Assembly (NCBI RefSeq): GCF_001425405.1
Contig: NZ_LMQP01000001.1
Span: 325,652-389,651 of the forward strand
Direction: 5' to 3'
DNA from: Sphingomonas sp. Leaf412
Lineage (GTDB): Bacteria > Pseudomonadota > Alphaproteobacteria > Sphingomonadales > Sphingomonadaceae
DNA length: 64,000 bases
Of this stretch, positions 45,712-55,118 are shown piece by piece. The translations under genes and the position numbers were made by a program. The notes beneath the pieces were generated by a model, which searched no databases, was not told the origin of the DNA, and was given only the letters and a program-made list of their open reading frames with translations. The first letter of the stretch is position 1. Every line of letters starts with the position of its first letter.

Positions 45712-46608
45712 ATGACCGAAGCCGCGTTCCTCGCCCGCCTGCGCACCCTTCCGCTCCACCCCGGCGCGCACGGCCTGGGCGACGACACCGCCACGCTCGG
45801 CCCCTATATCCTCACCACCGATACGATGGTGGAGGGCATTCACTTCCTCCCCACCGACCCGCCGCAGGACGTGGCATGGAAGCTGGTCGCGACCAACCTG
45901 TCCGATCTTGCCGCCAAGGGTGCGCTGGTCGAAGGCGTGCTGCTCAACCTGCCGCTGACCGATCCGGCCTGGGATGGCGCGTTTCTCGACGGGCTGGCCG
46001 GGGTGCTCGCCGCGTTCGATTGCCCCATCCTCGGCGGCGATACGGTGAGCCTTCCGCCCGGCGCGGCGCGTGTCCTGACGTGCACCGCGATCGGCCGCGA
46101 CGCCCCCGCTCCGCCGCGATCCGGCGCGCGCCCGGGCGACGGGCTGTGGGTGACGGGCACGATCGGCGACGCGGGCGCGGGGCTGGCGATCGCGCGCGGC
46201 TGCCCCGGCCCCGCCACGCTGCTCGCCCGCTATCGCCGCCCGACACCCCGGCTTGTGGAGGGGCGCGCGCTCGCCGCTCATGTCCACGCGATGATGGACG
46301 TCAGCGACGGCCTGCTGATCGATGCCGCGCGGATGGCGGCGGCGAGCGGGCTGAGCGCGACGATCGACCTGGCCCGCGTGCCGCTGTCCCTCGAACTGGT
46401 CGCGCAGGCGGGCGACGGGCTTGCGACCCGCCTCGCCGCCGCCACCGCGGGCGACGATTACGAACTGCTCTTCGCCACCGACGCGCACCCCGCGGTCGCC
46501 GCCACCCGCGTCGGCACCTTCGCTCCCGGCGCGGGCCTGGCCCTCACCCACGACGGCGCCCCCGTTCCCCTCCCCGCATCGCTCGGGTTCCAGCACGGCT
46601 TGCGCTGA
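45712..46608 (+). CDS. thiL: thiamine-phosphate kinase
   Basis: A 298-residue ThiL: GLGDDTATL, TTDTMVEGIHFLP, ATNLSDLAAKGA, ILGGDTVSLP, MMDVSDGLLIDAARMAAAS and the C-terminal GDDYELLFA. It phosphorylates thiamine monophosphate to the diphosphate cofactor. It is a PurM-like ATP enzyme. In alphaproteobacteria thiL often sits between nusB and hppA, as here apart from the intervening genes. Confidence 0.93.
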   Translation: MTEAAFLARLRTLPLHPGAHGLGDDTATLGPYILTTDTMVEGIHFLPTDPPQDVAWKLVATNLSDLAAKGALVEGVLLNLPLTDPAWDGAFLDGLAGVLAAFDCPILGGDTVSLPPGAARVLTCTAIGRDAPAPPRSGARPGDGLWVTGTIGDAGAGLAIARGCPGPATLLARYRRPTPRLVEGRALAAHVHAMMDVSDGLLIDAARMAAASGLSATIDLARVPLSLELVAQAGDGLATRLAAATAGDDYELLFATDAHPAVAATRVGTFAPGAGLALTHDGAPVPLPASLGFQHGLR

Positions 46609-46647
46609 CCCGCGCGCTTGCATAGCCTGACCGTTCCGATGCCAGGA

Positions 46648-46662
46648 CCGGCCAAAGGCCGG
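46648..46662. repeat. hairpin CCGGCC-AAA-GGCCGG before hppA
   Basis: Perfect 6-bp stem with three-base loop, 30 bases before the hppA start codon, in the leader of the gene. May end thiL transcription or shape the hppA leader; there is no T-run. Confidence 0.4.
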
Positions 46663-46691
46663 CGGGGCGTCACAAGGGGAGAGACGCGATA

Positions 46692-48878
46692 ATGACGACG
46701 GTCTATATCGCCATGGTCTGCGGCCTGATCGCCGTACTCTATGGCATCGTCACCAGTCAGCAGGTGCTGCGGCAACCCGCCGGCAACGAACGGATGCAGG
46801 ATATCGCCAGCGCCATCCAGGAGGGCGCGAAGGCGTACCTCGGCCGGCAATATACCACCATCGCGATCGTCGGCGTCGTCGTCGCCCTCGTCCTCCTGCT
46901 CACCCTCGGCGTTCTCTCCACCATCGCCTTCGTCATCGGCGCGGTCCTGTCGGGCGTGGCGGGCTATGTCGGCATGAACATCTCCGTCCGCGCGAACGTG
47001 CGCACGGCGGAGGCGGCGCGCACCTCGTTGCAGGGCGGCCTGACCACCGCGTTCCGATCGGGCGCGGTCACGGGCATGCTGGTCGCGGGCCTCGGCCTGC
47101 TCGCGATCGCGGGCTTCTTCTGGTATCTCGTCTCGGTCGAGGGCCGCGCGCCCAACGACCGCGAGATCGTGGAGGCGCTGACCGCGCTCGCCTTCGGCGC
47201 CTCGCTCATCTCCATCTTCGCGCGTCTCGGCGGCGGCATCTTCACGAAGGCCGCGGACGTCGGCGCCGACCTGGTCGGCAAGGTGGAGGCCGGCATCCCG
47301 GAGGACGACCCCCGCAACCCCGCGGTCATCGCGGACAACGTCGGCGACAACGTCGGCGACTGCGCGGGCATGGCCGCCGATCTGTTCGAAACCTATGTCG
47401 TGACGCTGGGCGTCACGATGATCTCGATCGCGCTGCTGATCCAGGCGAGCGCGGCGGAACTGCTGCGGCTGATGAGCCTGCCGCTGATCGTCGGCGGCGT
47501 GTGCATCATCACCTCCATCATCGGCACGTACATGGTCCGGCTCGGCAAGGGCAGCATCATGGGCGCGCTGTACAAGGGGTTCTGGACCTCCGCGCTGCTG
47601 TCGATCCCCGCCATCTACCTCGCCACGCAATATACGCTGGGCGACATGAACGCGGTCATCGGCGGCGCGGGCTTCCTCGACGCGGGCGCCAATGCGGCGC
47701 CCGACGCGCTCAGCACCACGCCGCTGGACAGCGCGGTCGCGGGCGTTCCGGCGGCCACCGCCTTCACCGGCATGGACCTGTTCTGGTGCATGCTCATCGG
47801 CCTCGCGGTCACCGGCCTGATCGTGTGGATCACCGAATATTACACCGGCACCAACTATCGCCCGGTGAAGTCGATCGCGAAGGCGAGCGAAACCGGCCAC
47901 GGCACCAACGTCATCCAGGGCCTCGCCATCAGCCTTGAGGCGACCGCGCTGCCCACGCTGGTGATCGTGATCGCGGTCGTCGCGACGTACAAACTGGCGG
48001 GCGTGATCGGCATCGCCTTCGCCGCGACCGCGATGCTGGCGCTGGCCGGCATGGTCGTCGCGCTCGACGCCTACGGCCCCGTCACCGACAATGCGGGCGG
48101 GATCGCCGAAATGGCGGGCCTGCCCGACGACGTGCGCCATCGCACCGACGCGCTCGACGCCGTGGGCAACACGACCAAGGCGGTGACGAAAGGCTATGCC
48201 ATCGCCTCGGCGGGCCTTGCCGCACTGGTGCTGTTCGGCGCGTACACCACCGACTTGCAGACATACTTCCCCGACCTGACCGTCGATTTCAGCCTGTCCA
48301 ACCCATACGTCATCGTCGGGCTGCTGCTCGGCGCGCTGCTGCCGTACCTGTTCGGCGCGTTCGGCATGACCGCGGTCGGCCGCGCGGCGGGCGCGGTGGT
48401 GGAAGAGGTGCGCGGGCAGTTCCGCGACAATCCGGGCATCATGGAAGGGACCAGCCGCCCGAACTACGCCCGCACCGTCGACCTCGTCACCCGCGCCGCG
48501 ATCAAGGAGATGATCATCCCCTCGCTGCTGCCGGTCGTGTCCCCGATCGCATTGTATTTCATCGTCACCGCGGTCGACGGTCAGGCATCGGGCTTCGCCG
48601 CGCTGGGCGCGATGCTGCTGGGCGTCATCGTGTCGGGCCTGTTCGTCGCATTGTCGATGACCAGCGGCGGCGGCGCGTGGGACAATGCCAAGAAATATAT
48701 CGAGGACGGCAACCACGGCGGCAAGGGCAGCGAGGCGCACAAGGCCGCGGTGACCGGCGACACCGTGGGCGATCCGTACAAGGACACCGCGGGTCCGGCG
48801 GTGAACCCGATGATAAAGATCACGAACATCGTCGCGCTGCTGCTGCTGGCGGCGCTGGCGGCGAACGGCGGGGGGTGA
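46692..48878 (+). CDS. hppA: membrane-bound proton-pumping pyrophosphatase, K+-independent type
   Basis: A 728-residue protein with about sixteen transmembrane helices. Catalytic motifs are [20 protein letters not shown] (20-residue segment), [21 protein letters not shown] (parts: EDDPRN and DNVGDNVGD) and, near the end, NAKKYIEDG. The sequence [13 protein letters not shown] has Lys where K+-dependent enzymes have Ala (GNTTAA), the known marker for K+ independence. It couples pyrophosphate hydrolysis to proton translocation. AAGGGGAGAG lies about nine bases before the ATG. Confidence 0.96.
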   Translation: MTTVYIAMVCGLIAVLYGIVTSQQVLRQPAGNERMQDIASAIQEGAKAYLGRQYTTIAIVGVVVALVLLLTLGVLSTIAFVIGAVLSGVAGYVGMNISVRANVRTAEAARTSLQGGLTTAFRSGAVTGMLVAGLGLLAIAGFFWYLVSVEGRAPNDREIVEALTALAFGASLISIFARLGGGIFTKAADVGADLVGKVEAGIPEDDPRNPAVIADNVGDNVGDCAGMAADLFETYVVTLGVTMISIALLIQASAAELLRLMSLPLIVGGVCIITSIIGTYMVRLGKGSIMGALYKGFWTSALLSIPAIYLATQYTLGDMNAVIGGAGFLDAGANAAPDALSTTPLDSAVAGVPAATAFTGMDLFWCMLIGLAVTGLIVWITEYYTGTNYRPVKSIAKASETGHGTNVIQGLAISLEATALPTLVIVIAVVATYKLAGVIGIAFAATAMLALAGMVVALDAYGPVTDNAGGIAEMAGLPDDVRHRTDALDAVGNTTKAVTKGYAIASAGLAALVLFGAYTTDLQTYFPDLTVDFSLSNPYVIVGLLLGALLPYLFGAFGMTAVGRAAGAVVEEVRGQFRDNPGIMEGTSRPNYARTVDLVTRAAIKEMIIPSLLPVVSPIALYFIVTAVDGQASGFAALGAMLLGVIVSGLFVALSMTSGGGAWDNAKKYIEDGNHGGKGSEAHKAAVTGDTVGDPYKDTAGPAVNPMIKITNIVALLLLAALAANGGG

Positions 48879-48899
48879 TCCCCGCCGCACCGGGCGGAC

Positions 48900-48973
48900 G
48901 ACGCGATCCCGGGGCCGTTCGCACCGGCCCGGATCGCGTCCCCGCGTCGGCCGGAACGTCCGCCGACGCGGGG
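48900..48973. terminator. two consecutive strong stem-loops after hppA
   Basis: GACGCGATCC/GGATCGCGTC (48900-48909 and 48931-48940) and CCCCGCGTCGGC/GCCGACGCGGGG (48940-48951 and 48962-48973) are perfect 10- and 12-bp stems. They share GACGCG/CGCGTC sequence, so alternative pairing is possible. No T-run follows. Confidence 0.6.
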
Positions 48974-49053
48974 ACGTAACCTTCCGGTAACCGAACTGCC
49001 GCGCGACGCGCGTAGCGACCGCCTTGTTCCAGAAGGGAAAAAGGGTCGCCTCC

Positions 49054-49707
49054 ATGTTCAAGCTCACGTTCATCGCCACCGCCGCGCTTCTTTCCGCGGT
49101 TCCCGCCGCCGCGATCACGACACTCGATTTCGACGCCGCGCGCGGGCGCAACGGTCGTACCGGCTACGTCTACGGCGCCTGGGCGGAAGAGGGTTATCGC
49201 GTCGCCGCCGATCGCTGCTCCTCGCCCGCGGGCACGTGTTTCGTCACCACCGGCACCGCGCTGACCAGTCTCGACCGCACCGGCGCCGCGCTGACCAACT
49301 TCCTGGGCGGTGCGGTCACCACGCTGTCGCGCGCGGACGGCGGCGCCTTCCGCCTGCTCGGCATGGAAATGGCGGGCAATTACGGCAATTTCAGCGGCTT
49401 CGGCGCGCCCACGCTCGGCGTCACTTTCACCTACACCTTCGCCGACGGCACCATCGCGACCGAGGCGCGGACGCTGGCGAACACGCCGGGCCAGCGGCTG
49501 ACGATCAACGACCTGTCCTTCCCCGCGCAGCCGCTGACGTCGGTCGCCTGGCGTCCCGGCGCGGGCACCAGCGGCTTCCTGCAATTCGACGACATCCGCC
49601 TCGCCGCGGGCGTGCCCGAGCCCGCGACATGGGCGCTGATGATCGTCGGGCTGGGCGCGGTCGGCGCGAGGATGCGTCGTCGGCGCATCGCCCCCGCCGC
49701 GGCGTGA
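49054..49707 (+). CDS. PEPxxWA-CTERM sorting-domain protein
   Basis: A 217-residue exported protein. Signal peptide MFKLTFIATAALLSAVPAAA; beta-rich middle part with two Cys (SSPAGTC); C-terminus VPEPATWALMIVGLGAVGARMRRRR, the PEPxxWA-CTERM signal with a hydrophobic helix and basic tail. Such proteins are thought to be sorted and processed by exosortase, often linked to extracellular polysaccharide. Its own function is unknown and no exosortase gene is in the window. The ATG at 49054 gives a good signal peptide. Confidence 0.87.
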   Translation: MFKLTFIATAALLSAVPAAAITTLDFDAARGRNGRTGYVYGAWAEEGYRVAADRCSSPAGTCFVTTGTALTSLDRTGAALTNFLGGAVTTLSRADGGAFRLLGMEMAGNYGNFSGFGAPTLGVTFTYTFADGTIATEARTLANTPGQRLTINDLSFPAQPLTSVAWRPGAGTSGFLQFDDIRLAAGVPEPATWALMIVGLGAVGARMRRRRIAPAAA

Positions 49708-49826
49708 CCCATCGGCGGCCGATGCGTCCATAACGGAGCATCGGCCGTCTCCCCCGCCCCGCGATGATGCCGGAACGGAGCGGACTGCGCGCGACGCCGC
49801 CGTGACGCCGCGATCCAATCGCGCGC

Positions 49827-51563
49827 ATGCCCAGCAATCCGAACCGCCCCGCCAACCACCTGCACTACGGCGACAATCTCGACGTCCTGCGCCGCGACAT
49901 CGGCGACGCCAGCGTCGACCTCGTCTATCTCGACCCGCCGTTCAATTCCAACGCCACCTACAACATCCTCTTCCGCTCCCCCACCGGCGCGCAATCGGAT
50001 GCGCAGATCGCGGCGTTCGAGGACAGCTGGCACTGGAACGACACGGCGGAACGCGCCTTCGACGACGTGGCGCGCAGCGGGAATACGAAGGCGTTCGACC
50101 TGCTCAACGCGATGCGCGCCTTCCTGGGCGACAACGACATGATGGCGTATCTGGCCATGATGGCGGTCCGCCTGATCGAACTGCACCGCGTGCTGAAACC
50201 CACCGGCAGCCTGTATCTGCACTGCGATCCCACCGCGTCGCATTACCTGAAGCTGCTGCTGGACGGCGTGTTCGGACCGGAGAACTATTTGAACGAGATC
50301 GTCTGGCGCCGCACCGGTGCGCACAACAACGCCCGCCGCTTCGGCCCTATCCACGACGTGATCCACTTCGTCCGCCGCGGCCCCGCCTATCGCCACCGCC
50401 CCGTGTTCCGCCCCTATTCCAGGGGCCATGTCGACGCCTATTTCCGCAAGTCCGACGCACGCGGGCGCTACTGGACCAACGCGATCCACGGCGCCGGGGT
50501 ACGGCAGGGTGATTCGGGACGGCCGTGGCGCGGTTTCGATCCCACCGCGGCGAAACGCCATTGGGCGGTGCCCGGGGATCTGGTCGCCGCGCTGGGGATC
50601 GATCCCGACCTGCCGCAGCATGTGAAGCTGGACGCGCTGGCCGATGCGGGCGTGATCGACTTCCCCCCGCCCGACAGCGGCGGCCTGCCGACCTATCGCC
50701 AGTATCTCGACCGCAGCCCGGGCCTGCTGCTCCAGGACATCTGGTCGTACCAGCCGCACAGTCGCGGGACGCTGCACGATTCCCCCTTGGCGATCGACGA
50801 GGACGTGCGGTGGCTGACCGCGCAGGGCGACAGCGAGCGGCTGGGCTATCCGACGCAGAAGCCGGTCGGCCTGCTCGAACGGATCGTCGCCGCCTCCTCC
50901 GACGAGGGCGACGTGGTGCTCGACCCCTTCTGCGGCTGCGGCACCGCGGTCCATGCGGCGCAGAAGCTGGGACGACGATGGATCGGGATCGACGTCACCC
51001 ATCTCGCCATCAGCCTGATCGAGAAGCGGATGCAGGCCGCCTTTCCCGGCGTCGCCTTCACCGTGGAGGGGACGCCCAAGGACCTCGCCAGCGCGGAGGA
51101 TCTGGCGCGGCGCGACAAATACCAGTTCCAGTGGTGGGCGGTGTCGATGGTCGACGCCATGCCCTACGGCGGGCGAAAGAAGGGCGCCGACGGCGGCATC
51201 GACGGCATCATCTATTTCAAGCCCGACGGGAAACGGACCGAGCGGGCGCTGGTATCGGTGAAGGGCGGCGAGAACGTCGGGGTGCAGATGATCCGCGACC
51301 TGCATTCCGCGATGGAGCGGGAGAAGGCGCCGATCGGGGTATTCGTGACGAAGGCGCTGCCGACCGCCGCGATGATGAAGGAGGCCGCCGCGGTCGGCCG
51401 CTTCCATGCCCCCGCGACGGGCAGGAGCTACCCCCGGCTCCAGATCGTCACGCTGGCGGAGCTGTTCCGCGGGAAGCGCCCCGACATCCCCTACGTCGAC
51501 CCGGGCGCCGCCTTCCGCCGCGCCGCGCGCGAGGATACGGGGCGGCAGGGCGCGCTGCTGTAG
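49827..51563 (+). CDS. DNA methyltransferase fused to Mrr-like PD-(D/E)xK nuclease domain
   Basis: A 578-residue protein. Motif [12 protein letters not shown] is at residues 31-40; a ~300-residue target-recognition region follows, then [15 protein letters not shown] and motif [12 protein letters not shown] near residue 366, the beta-class order of N6-adenine/N4-cytosine methylases. From about residue 430 a separate domain shows [12 protein letters not shown] (near 452) and [12 protein letters not shown] (near 478), the Asp...SxK pattern of Mrr-type restriction nucleases. No separate specificity or restriction gene is adjacent. It could be a one-protein restriction-modification enzyme. Confidence 0.8.
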   Translation: MPSNPNRPANHLHYGDNLDVLRRDIGDASVDLVYLDPPFNSNATYNILFRSPTGAQSDAQIAAFEDSWHWNDTAERAFDDVARSGNTKAFDLLNAMRAFLGDNDMMAYLAMMAVRLIELHRVLKPTGSLYLHCDPTASHYLKLLLDGVFGPENYLNEIVWRRTGAHNNARRFGPIHDVIHFVRRGPAYRHRPVFRPYSRGHVDAYFRKSDARGRYWTNAIHGAGVRQGDSGRPWRGFDPTAAKRHWAVPGDLVAALGIDPDLPQHVKLDALADAGVIDFPPPDSGGLPTYRQYLDRSPGLLLQDIWSYQPHSRGTLHDSPLAIDEDVRWLTAQGDSERLGYPTQKPVGLLERIVAASSDEGDVVLDPFCGCGTAVHAAQKLGRRWIGIDVTHLAISLIEKRMQAAFPGVAFTVEGTPKDLASAEDLARRDKYQFQWWAVSMVDAMPYGGRKKGADGGIDGIIYFKPDGKRTERALVSVKGGENVGVQMIRDLHSAMEREKAPIGVFVTKALPTAAMMKEAAAVGRFHAPATGRSYPRLQIVTLAELFRGKRPDIPYVDPGAAFRRAAREDTGRQGALL

Positions 51564-51652
51564 GCGGGCGGGTCGCGGCGCCGGAACCGTCCCTTCGGTC
51601 CTTCCGGTGACGAGGCGGAGGAACAACCGCGCCACCCCGACGCTTGCTTGTG

Positions 51653-52930
51653 GTGAGCGAAACGACCGACACCTCCCGCTTCCCGCTGGCCTACCGGATG
51701 CTGGCGGGCTTCGCGCTGGGATTGGTCGGCGGGCTGGTGGTGAATCTGACCGCGGGCGACGCCGCTTGGGTCACCGCGGTCACCACCTACGTCACCGGCC
51801 CGTTCGGGCAATTGTTCCTGCGGCTCCTGTTCATGCTGGTCATCCCGCTGCTGTTCGCCGCGCTGGTGACCGGCGTGGCGGAGATGAAGGATCTGGCGCA
51901 ATTGCGCCGCATCGGCTTGCGGACGCTCGGCTACACGCTGGTGCTGTCGACCATATCGGTGGTCGTCGCGATCGTGCTGGTGAACCTGCTGCAACCCGGC
52001 GGCGGCATCGACCCCGCGCTGGCGCGGCAGATGCTGGCGCAGGCGGGCGACGGCGCGGGCGCGATCCTGCGCGAGCGGCCGGCGCAGCCGGGCGGGGTGG
52101 CGGCGGTCCTGGCGATCGTCCCCGACAACCCGGTCCGCGCCGCGGCGGACGGCGACATCCTGGCCTTCATGGTCTTCGCGCTGGCAATCGGCGTCGGGCT
52201 GGTGCTGGTCAGGAACGAGCGGACCGCGGCGTTCGAGCGCGCGATCGAGGGGCTGCTGGATATCGTCCTGCGGCTGATCGGCCTCGTCATCCGGCTGGCC
52301 CCGATCGCGGTCGCATGTTTCATGTTCAACCTCACCGCCCTGTTCGGCGTCGACCTGCTGGTGCGGTTGAGCGCCTTCGTCGGCACCGTGCTGGCGGCGC
52401 TGCTGTTCCAGCTGGTCGTGGTCTATTCCGCGTCGATCTGGCTCGCGACGGGACGCAACCCGCTCGCCTTCTTCCGCGCGATCCAGCCCGCGATGGTCAT
52501 GGCCTTCTCCACGTCGTCCTCCAACGCCACGTTGCCGACGTCGCTGGACGTCGCCGAACGGACGCTGAAACTGCCGCGCCAGGTCGCGCGCTTCGTCCTC
52601 ACGATCGGCGCGACCGCGAACCAGAACGGGACCGCGATGTTCGAAGGCGTGACCGTCCTGTTCCTCGCGCAATTCTTCGGCGTCGACCTCAGCTTGTGGC
52701 AGCAGGCGACGGTCATGGGCGTCTGCATCCTGGGCGGCATCGGCACCGCGGGCGTGCCCGCCGGTTCGCTTCCCGTCATCGCGCTGATCCTGGGCATGGT
52801 GGGCGTTCCCCCCGCCGCGATCGGCATCGTGCTGGGCGTCGACCGCTTCCTCGACATGTGCCGCACGACGCTGAACGTGTCGGGCGACCTTGCCATCGCG
52901 ACGATGGTCGCGGGCCGCGCGGAGGAATAG
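51653..52930 (+). CDS. dicarboxylate/amino acid:cation symporter (DAACS family)
   Basis: A 425-residue membrane protein of the GltP/DctA family. Signatures are [21 protein letters not shown], the serine-rich hairpin [31 protein letters not shown] and [18 protein letters not shown] for substrate and Na+/H+ binding. It takes up C4-dicarboxylates or acidic amino acids. The start is uncertain: GTG at 51653 or 51650, or TTG at 51644; GGAGGA lies well upstream at 51618. Confidence 0.88.
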   Translation: MSETTDTSRFPLAYRMLAGFALGLVGGLVVNLTAGDAAWVTAVTTYVTGPFGQLFLRLLFMLVIPLLFAALVTGVAEMKDLAQLRRIGLRTLGYTLVLSTISVVVAIVLVNLLQPGGGIDPALARQMLAQAGDGAGAILRERPAQPGGVAAVLAIVPDNPVRAAADGDILAFMVFALAIGVGLVLVRNERTAAFERAIEGLLDIVLRLIGLVIRLAPIAVACFMFNLTALFGVDLLVRLSAFVGTVLAALLFQLVVVYSASIWLATGRNPLAFFRAIQPAMVMAFSTSSSNATLPTSLDVAERTLKLPRQVARFVLTIGATANQNGTAMFEGVTVLFLAQFFGVDLSLWQQATVMGVCILGGIGTAGVPAGSLPVIALILGMVGVPPAAIGIVLGVDRFLDMCRTTLNVSGDLAIATMVAGRAEE

Positions 52931-52995
52931 CGCCAGCTTCACTTTTCCCCGCCCTTCGGCTAAGGGCGCGCCATCCAACCCGAAAGAGAACCCGT

Positions 52996-53241
52996 TTGGC
53001 GAAAGAAGAACTCCTCGAGATGCGCGGCCAGGTGGTCGAGCTGCTGCCCAACGCCATGTTCCGCGTCCGGCTCGAGAACGATCACGAAATCCTCGGCCAC
53101 ACCGCGGGCAAGATGCGCAAGAACCGCATCCGCGTGCTCGTGGGCGACGAGGTTCTGGTCGAACTGACCCCCTACGACCTGACCAAGGGTCGCATCACCT
53201 ATCGCTTCATGCCCGGCCGCGGCGGCCCCGGACCGTCGTAA
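52996..53241 (+). CDS. infA: translation initiation factor IF-1
   Basis: An 81-residue OB-fold protein: [54 protein letters not shown]. It assists start-site selection at the ribosomal A site. The start codon is TTG, unusual for such a highly expressed gene, but family alignment fixes it there. A Gly/Pro-rich tail extends it beyond the usual ~72 residues. Its stop overlaps the maf start (TAATG). Confidence 0.96.
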   Translation: MAKEELLEMRGQVVELLPNAMFRVRLENDHEILGHTAGKMRKNRIRVLVGDEVLVELTPYDLTKGRITYRFMPGRGGPGPS

Positions 53242-53819
53242 TGGATCGAGCGGCCGTTCCGCTCGTCCTCGCTTCCTCCTCGCCCCGCCGCCTCGATCTG
53301 CTCGCGCGGATCGGCGTCGTGCCCGCGCGGATCGACAGCCCCGACATCGACGAGACGCCGCACCCGCGCGAACTGCCGCGCGCCTATGCGCTGCGGCTGG
53401 CGCGGGAAAAGGCCGCGGCGGTCGCGCGCCGCGACGGCGAGGCGGTGATCGCGGGCGACACCACCATCGCGCTCGGGCGGCGCATCCTGCCCCCCGCGGA
53501 CGACGAGGCGACGCAGCGCGACCTGCTGGCGTCGCTGTCGGGCCGCCGCCACCATGCATTGTCGGCGGTGTGCGTCGTCGCCCCCGACGGCATCGTCCGC
53601 ACCCGCCTCGCCGACACGATCGTCGCCTTCAGGCCGCTGACCGCGCGCGACATCGACGCCTATGTCGCCTGCGGCGAAGGGCTGGGCAAGGCGGGCGGCT
53701 ACGCGATCCAGGGGCGGGCGGAGGCGTGGGTGCGCTTCCTAGCGGGCAGCCATTCGGGCGTCATCGGCCTGCCGCTGTTCGAGACGCGCGCCTTGCTGGC
53801 GACCGCCGGCGTGCTGTGA
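53241..53819 (+). CDS. maf: Maf-type nucleoside triphosphate pyrophosphatase
   Basis: A 192-residue Maf protein: LVLASSSPRRLDLLARIG at the N-terminus, DIDETPHP, AVIAGDTTIALGRRIL and GKAGGYAIQGRAE. It hydrolyses dTTP/UTP or modified nucleotides, preventing misincorporation. Gene order infA-maf-RNase-yacG is conserved in alphaproteobacteria. It overlaps infA by one base and the RNase gene by four. Confidence 0.94.
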   Translation: MDRAAVPLVLASSSPRRLDLLARIGVVPARIDSPDIDETPHPRELPRAYALRLAREKAAAVARRDGEAVIAGDTTIALGRRILPPADDEATQRDLLASLSGRRHHALSAVCVVAPDGIVRTRLADTIVAFRPLTARDIDAYVACGEGLGKAGGYAIQGRAEAWVRFLAGSHSGVIGLPLFETRALLATAGVL

Positions 53820-54742
53820 TCCACTGGCTGTACGAGGACGGCATCGGTGAGGCGCGCGCCGCGCTGGTACGGGACGATCGCATCGTCGCGGCGCGGATCG
53901 AGCTTCCCGGCACCCTGCGCGTCGGCACAGTCGCCATGGCGCGGCTGACCGATCGGACCATCGCCACGCTCGACGACGGCAGCGAAGCCGCGCTCGATCG
54001 GCCCCCGCCCGGCCTGACGCTCGGCGCACGGCTGACCGTGGTGGTGACGCGGGAAGCGATCCCGGAGCCCGGCCGCGCCAAGCGCGCGAAGGCGCGCCCG
54101 TGCGATGGCGTGCCGTGCCCCGGGCCCGACCTCCTCGCGCGCATCGCCGCGACCGGCCATCCGGTCCGCTTCCCCGCCGCGCACGAGCCCGATTCGCTCG
54201 AACGCGCGGGCTGGTCCGAGGTGCTGGAGGAGGCGACGACGGGCGAGATCGCCTTTCCCGGCGGCGCGTTGCGGATGACCCCGACGCCCGCGATGACCTT
54301 GTTCGATGTCGACGGCGACGGGGACCTGGAAACGCTGTCGGTCCGCGCCGCCACCGCGGTGGCGCACGCGATCCGCCGCCACGGGATCGGCGGCTCGATC
54401 GGCATCGATTTCCCGACGCTGGCGGGAAAGGCGCCGCGACAGGCGGTCGCCGCCGCGCTCGACGCCGCGCTGGCCGCACCGTTCGAGCGGACCGCGGTCA
54501 ACGGCTTCGGCTTCTTGCAGATCGTCCGCCCGCGCCCGCGCGCGTCGCTGCCCGAACTGCTGCGCGCGGACACCGTCGCCGCCATGGCGCGTGCCGCGCT
54601 GCGCATGATCGCGCGCGTCCCCGCCGGCGCGCCCAACCGCCACCGCCTTTCCCCCGCCGTCCGCGCGCGGATCGAGGGGACGCCGGACTGGTGCGACGCC
54701 CTCGTGCAACGCACGGGCCGGATGCCTATGTTCGACTCATGA
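53816..54742 (+). CDS. ribonuclease E/G family protein (short form)
   Basis: A 308-residue protein resembling the RNase E/G catalytic part. Near the C-terminal half, TLFDVDGDG provides the acidic catalytic site region, with IGIDFPTL and VNGFGFLQIVRPR nearby. It lacks a clear N-terminal S1 domain and the zinc-link cysteines of RNase E, so it is a reduced member; role in RNA decay or rRNA maturation is inferred. GTG start overlaps the maf stop (GTGA); the end overlaps yacG (ATGA). Confidence 0.85.
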   Translation: MIHWLYEDGIGEARAALVRDDRIVAARIELPGTLRVGTVAMARLTDRTIATLDDGSEAALDRPPPGLTLGARLTVVVTREAIPEPGRAKRAKARPCDGVPCPGPDLLARIAATGHPVRFPAAHEPDSLERAGWSEVLEEATTGEIAFPGGALRMTPTPAMTLFDVDGDGDLETLSVRAATAVAHAIRRHGIGGSIGIDFPTLAGKAPRQAVAAALDAALAAPFERTAVNGFGFLQIVRPRPRASLPELLRADTVAAMARAALRMIARVPAGAPNRHRLSPAVRARIEGTPDWCDALVQRTGRMPMFDS

Positions 54743-54909
54743 CCGCCAGCTGCCCGATCTGCGACGGCCCCGTCGCCGCCCCCCACGCCCCCTTTTGCAG
54801 CCCGCGCTGCCGCGACCGCGACCTGCTCGCCTGGCTCGGCGAGGGCTATCGCCTGCCCGGCCCGTCGATCGACACGGAAGCGCTGGACAGGCCCGAAAAC
54901 GCCGACTAA
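54739..54909 (+). CDS. yacG: DNA gyrase inhibitor YacG (zinc-binding)
   Basis: A 56-residue protein with the zinc-binding pair CPIC (residues 5-8) and CSPRC (about 20-24), followed by RDLLAWLGEGYRLPG, the YacG signature. E. coli YacG binds GyrB and inhibits gyrase. The ATG overlaps the RNase E/G stop. The tRNA-Phe gene follows after 30 bases. Confidence 0.93.
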   Translation: MTASCPICDGPVAAPHAPFCSPRCRDRDLLAWLGEGYRLPGPSIDTEALDRPENAD

Positions 54910-54939
54910 GGACGCCGCTCCATCGCGTTCGCGCGGTGC

Positions 54940-55014
54940 GCCCGGGTAGCTCAGTGGTAGAGCAGACGACTGAAAATCGTCGTGTCGGTGGTTCGACTCC
55001 GCCCCTGGGCACCA
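54940..55014 (+). tRNA. tRNA-Phe (GAA)
   Basis: Complete cloverleaf: acceptor GCCCGGG with CCTGGGC (one G-T wobble), D arm GCTC-AGTGGTA-GAGC, anticodon arm GACGA-CTGAAAA-TCGTC (anticodon GAA), T arm GGTGG-TTCGACT-CCGCC. The 3' ACCA is encoded. The maf-yacG-tRNA-Phe arrangement is conserved in alphaproteobacteria. Confidence 0.98.
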
Positions 55015-55118
55015 CACCCCTTTATCACCGTTTCGTCCTGATGCCTCCGCGACGAGAGCCGGGGAGCCCGTCGGACGACGACGGACGGATCGCGATACTT
55101 CCACGGCGAGGCCGGCCC

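Noticed and set aside
46458..49151. 897-codon frame antisense to hppA
   Set aside because: hppA on the plus strand has all catalytic motifs; the antisense product is Arg/Asp/His-rich without any recognisable domain.
54940..55118. integration site at the tRNA-Phe gene
   Set aside because: No integrase gene or direct repeat of the tRNA 3' end is seen downstream; pepN follows after about 100 bases.
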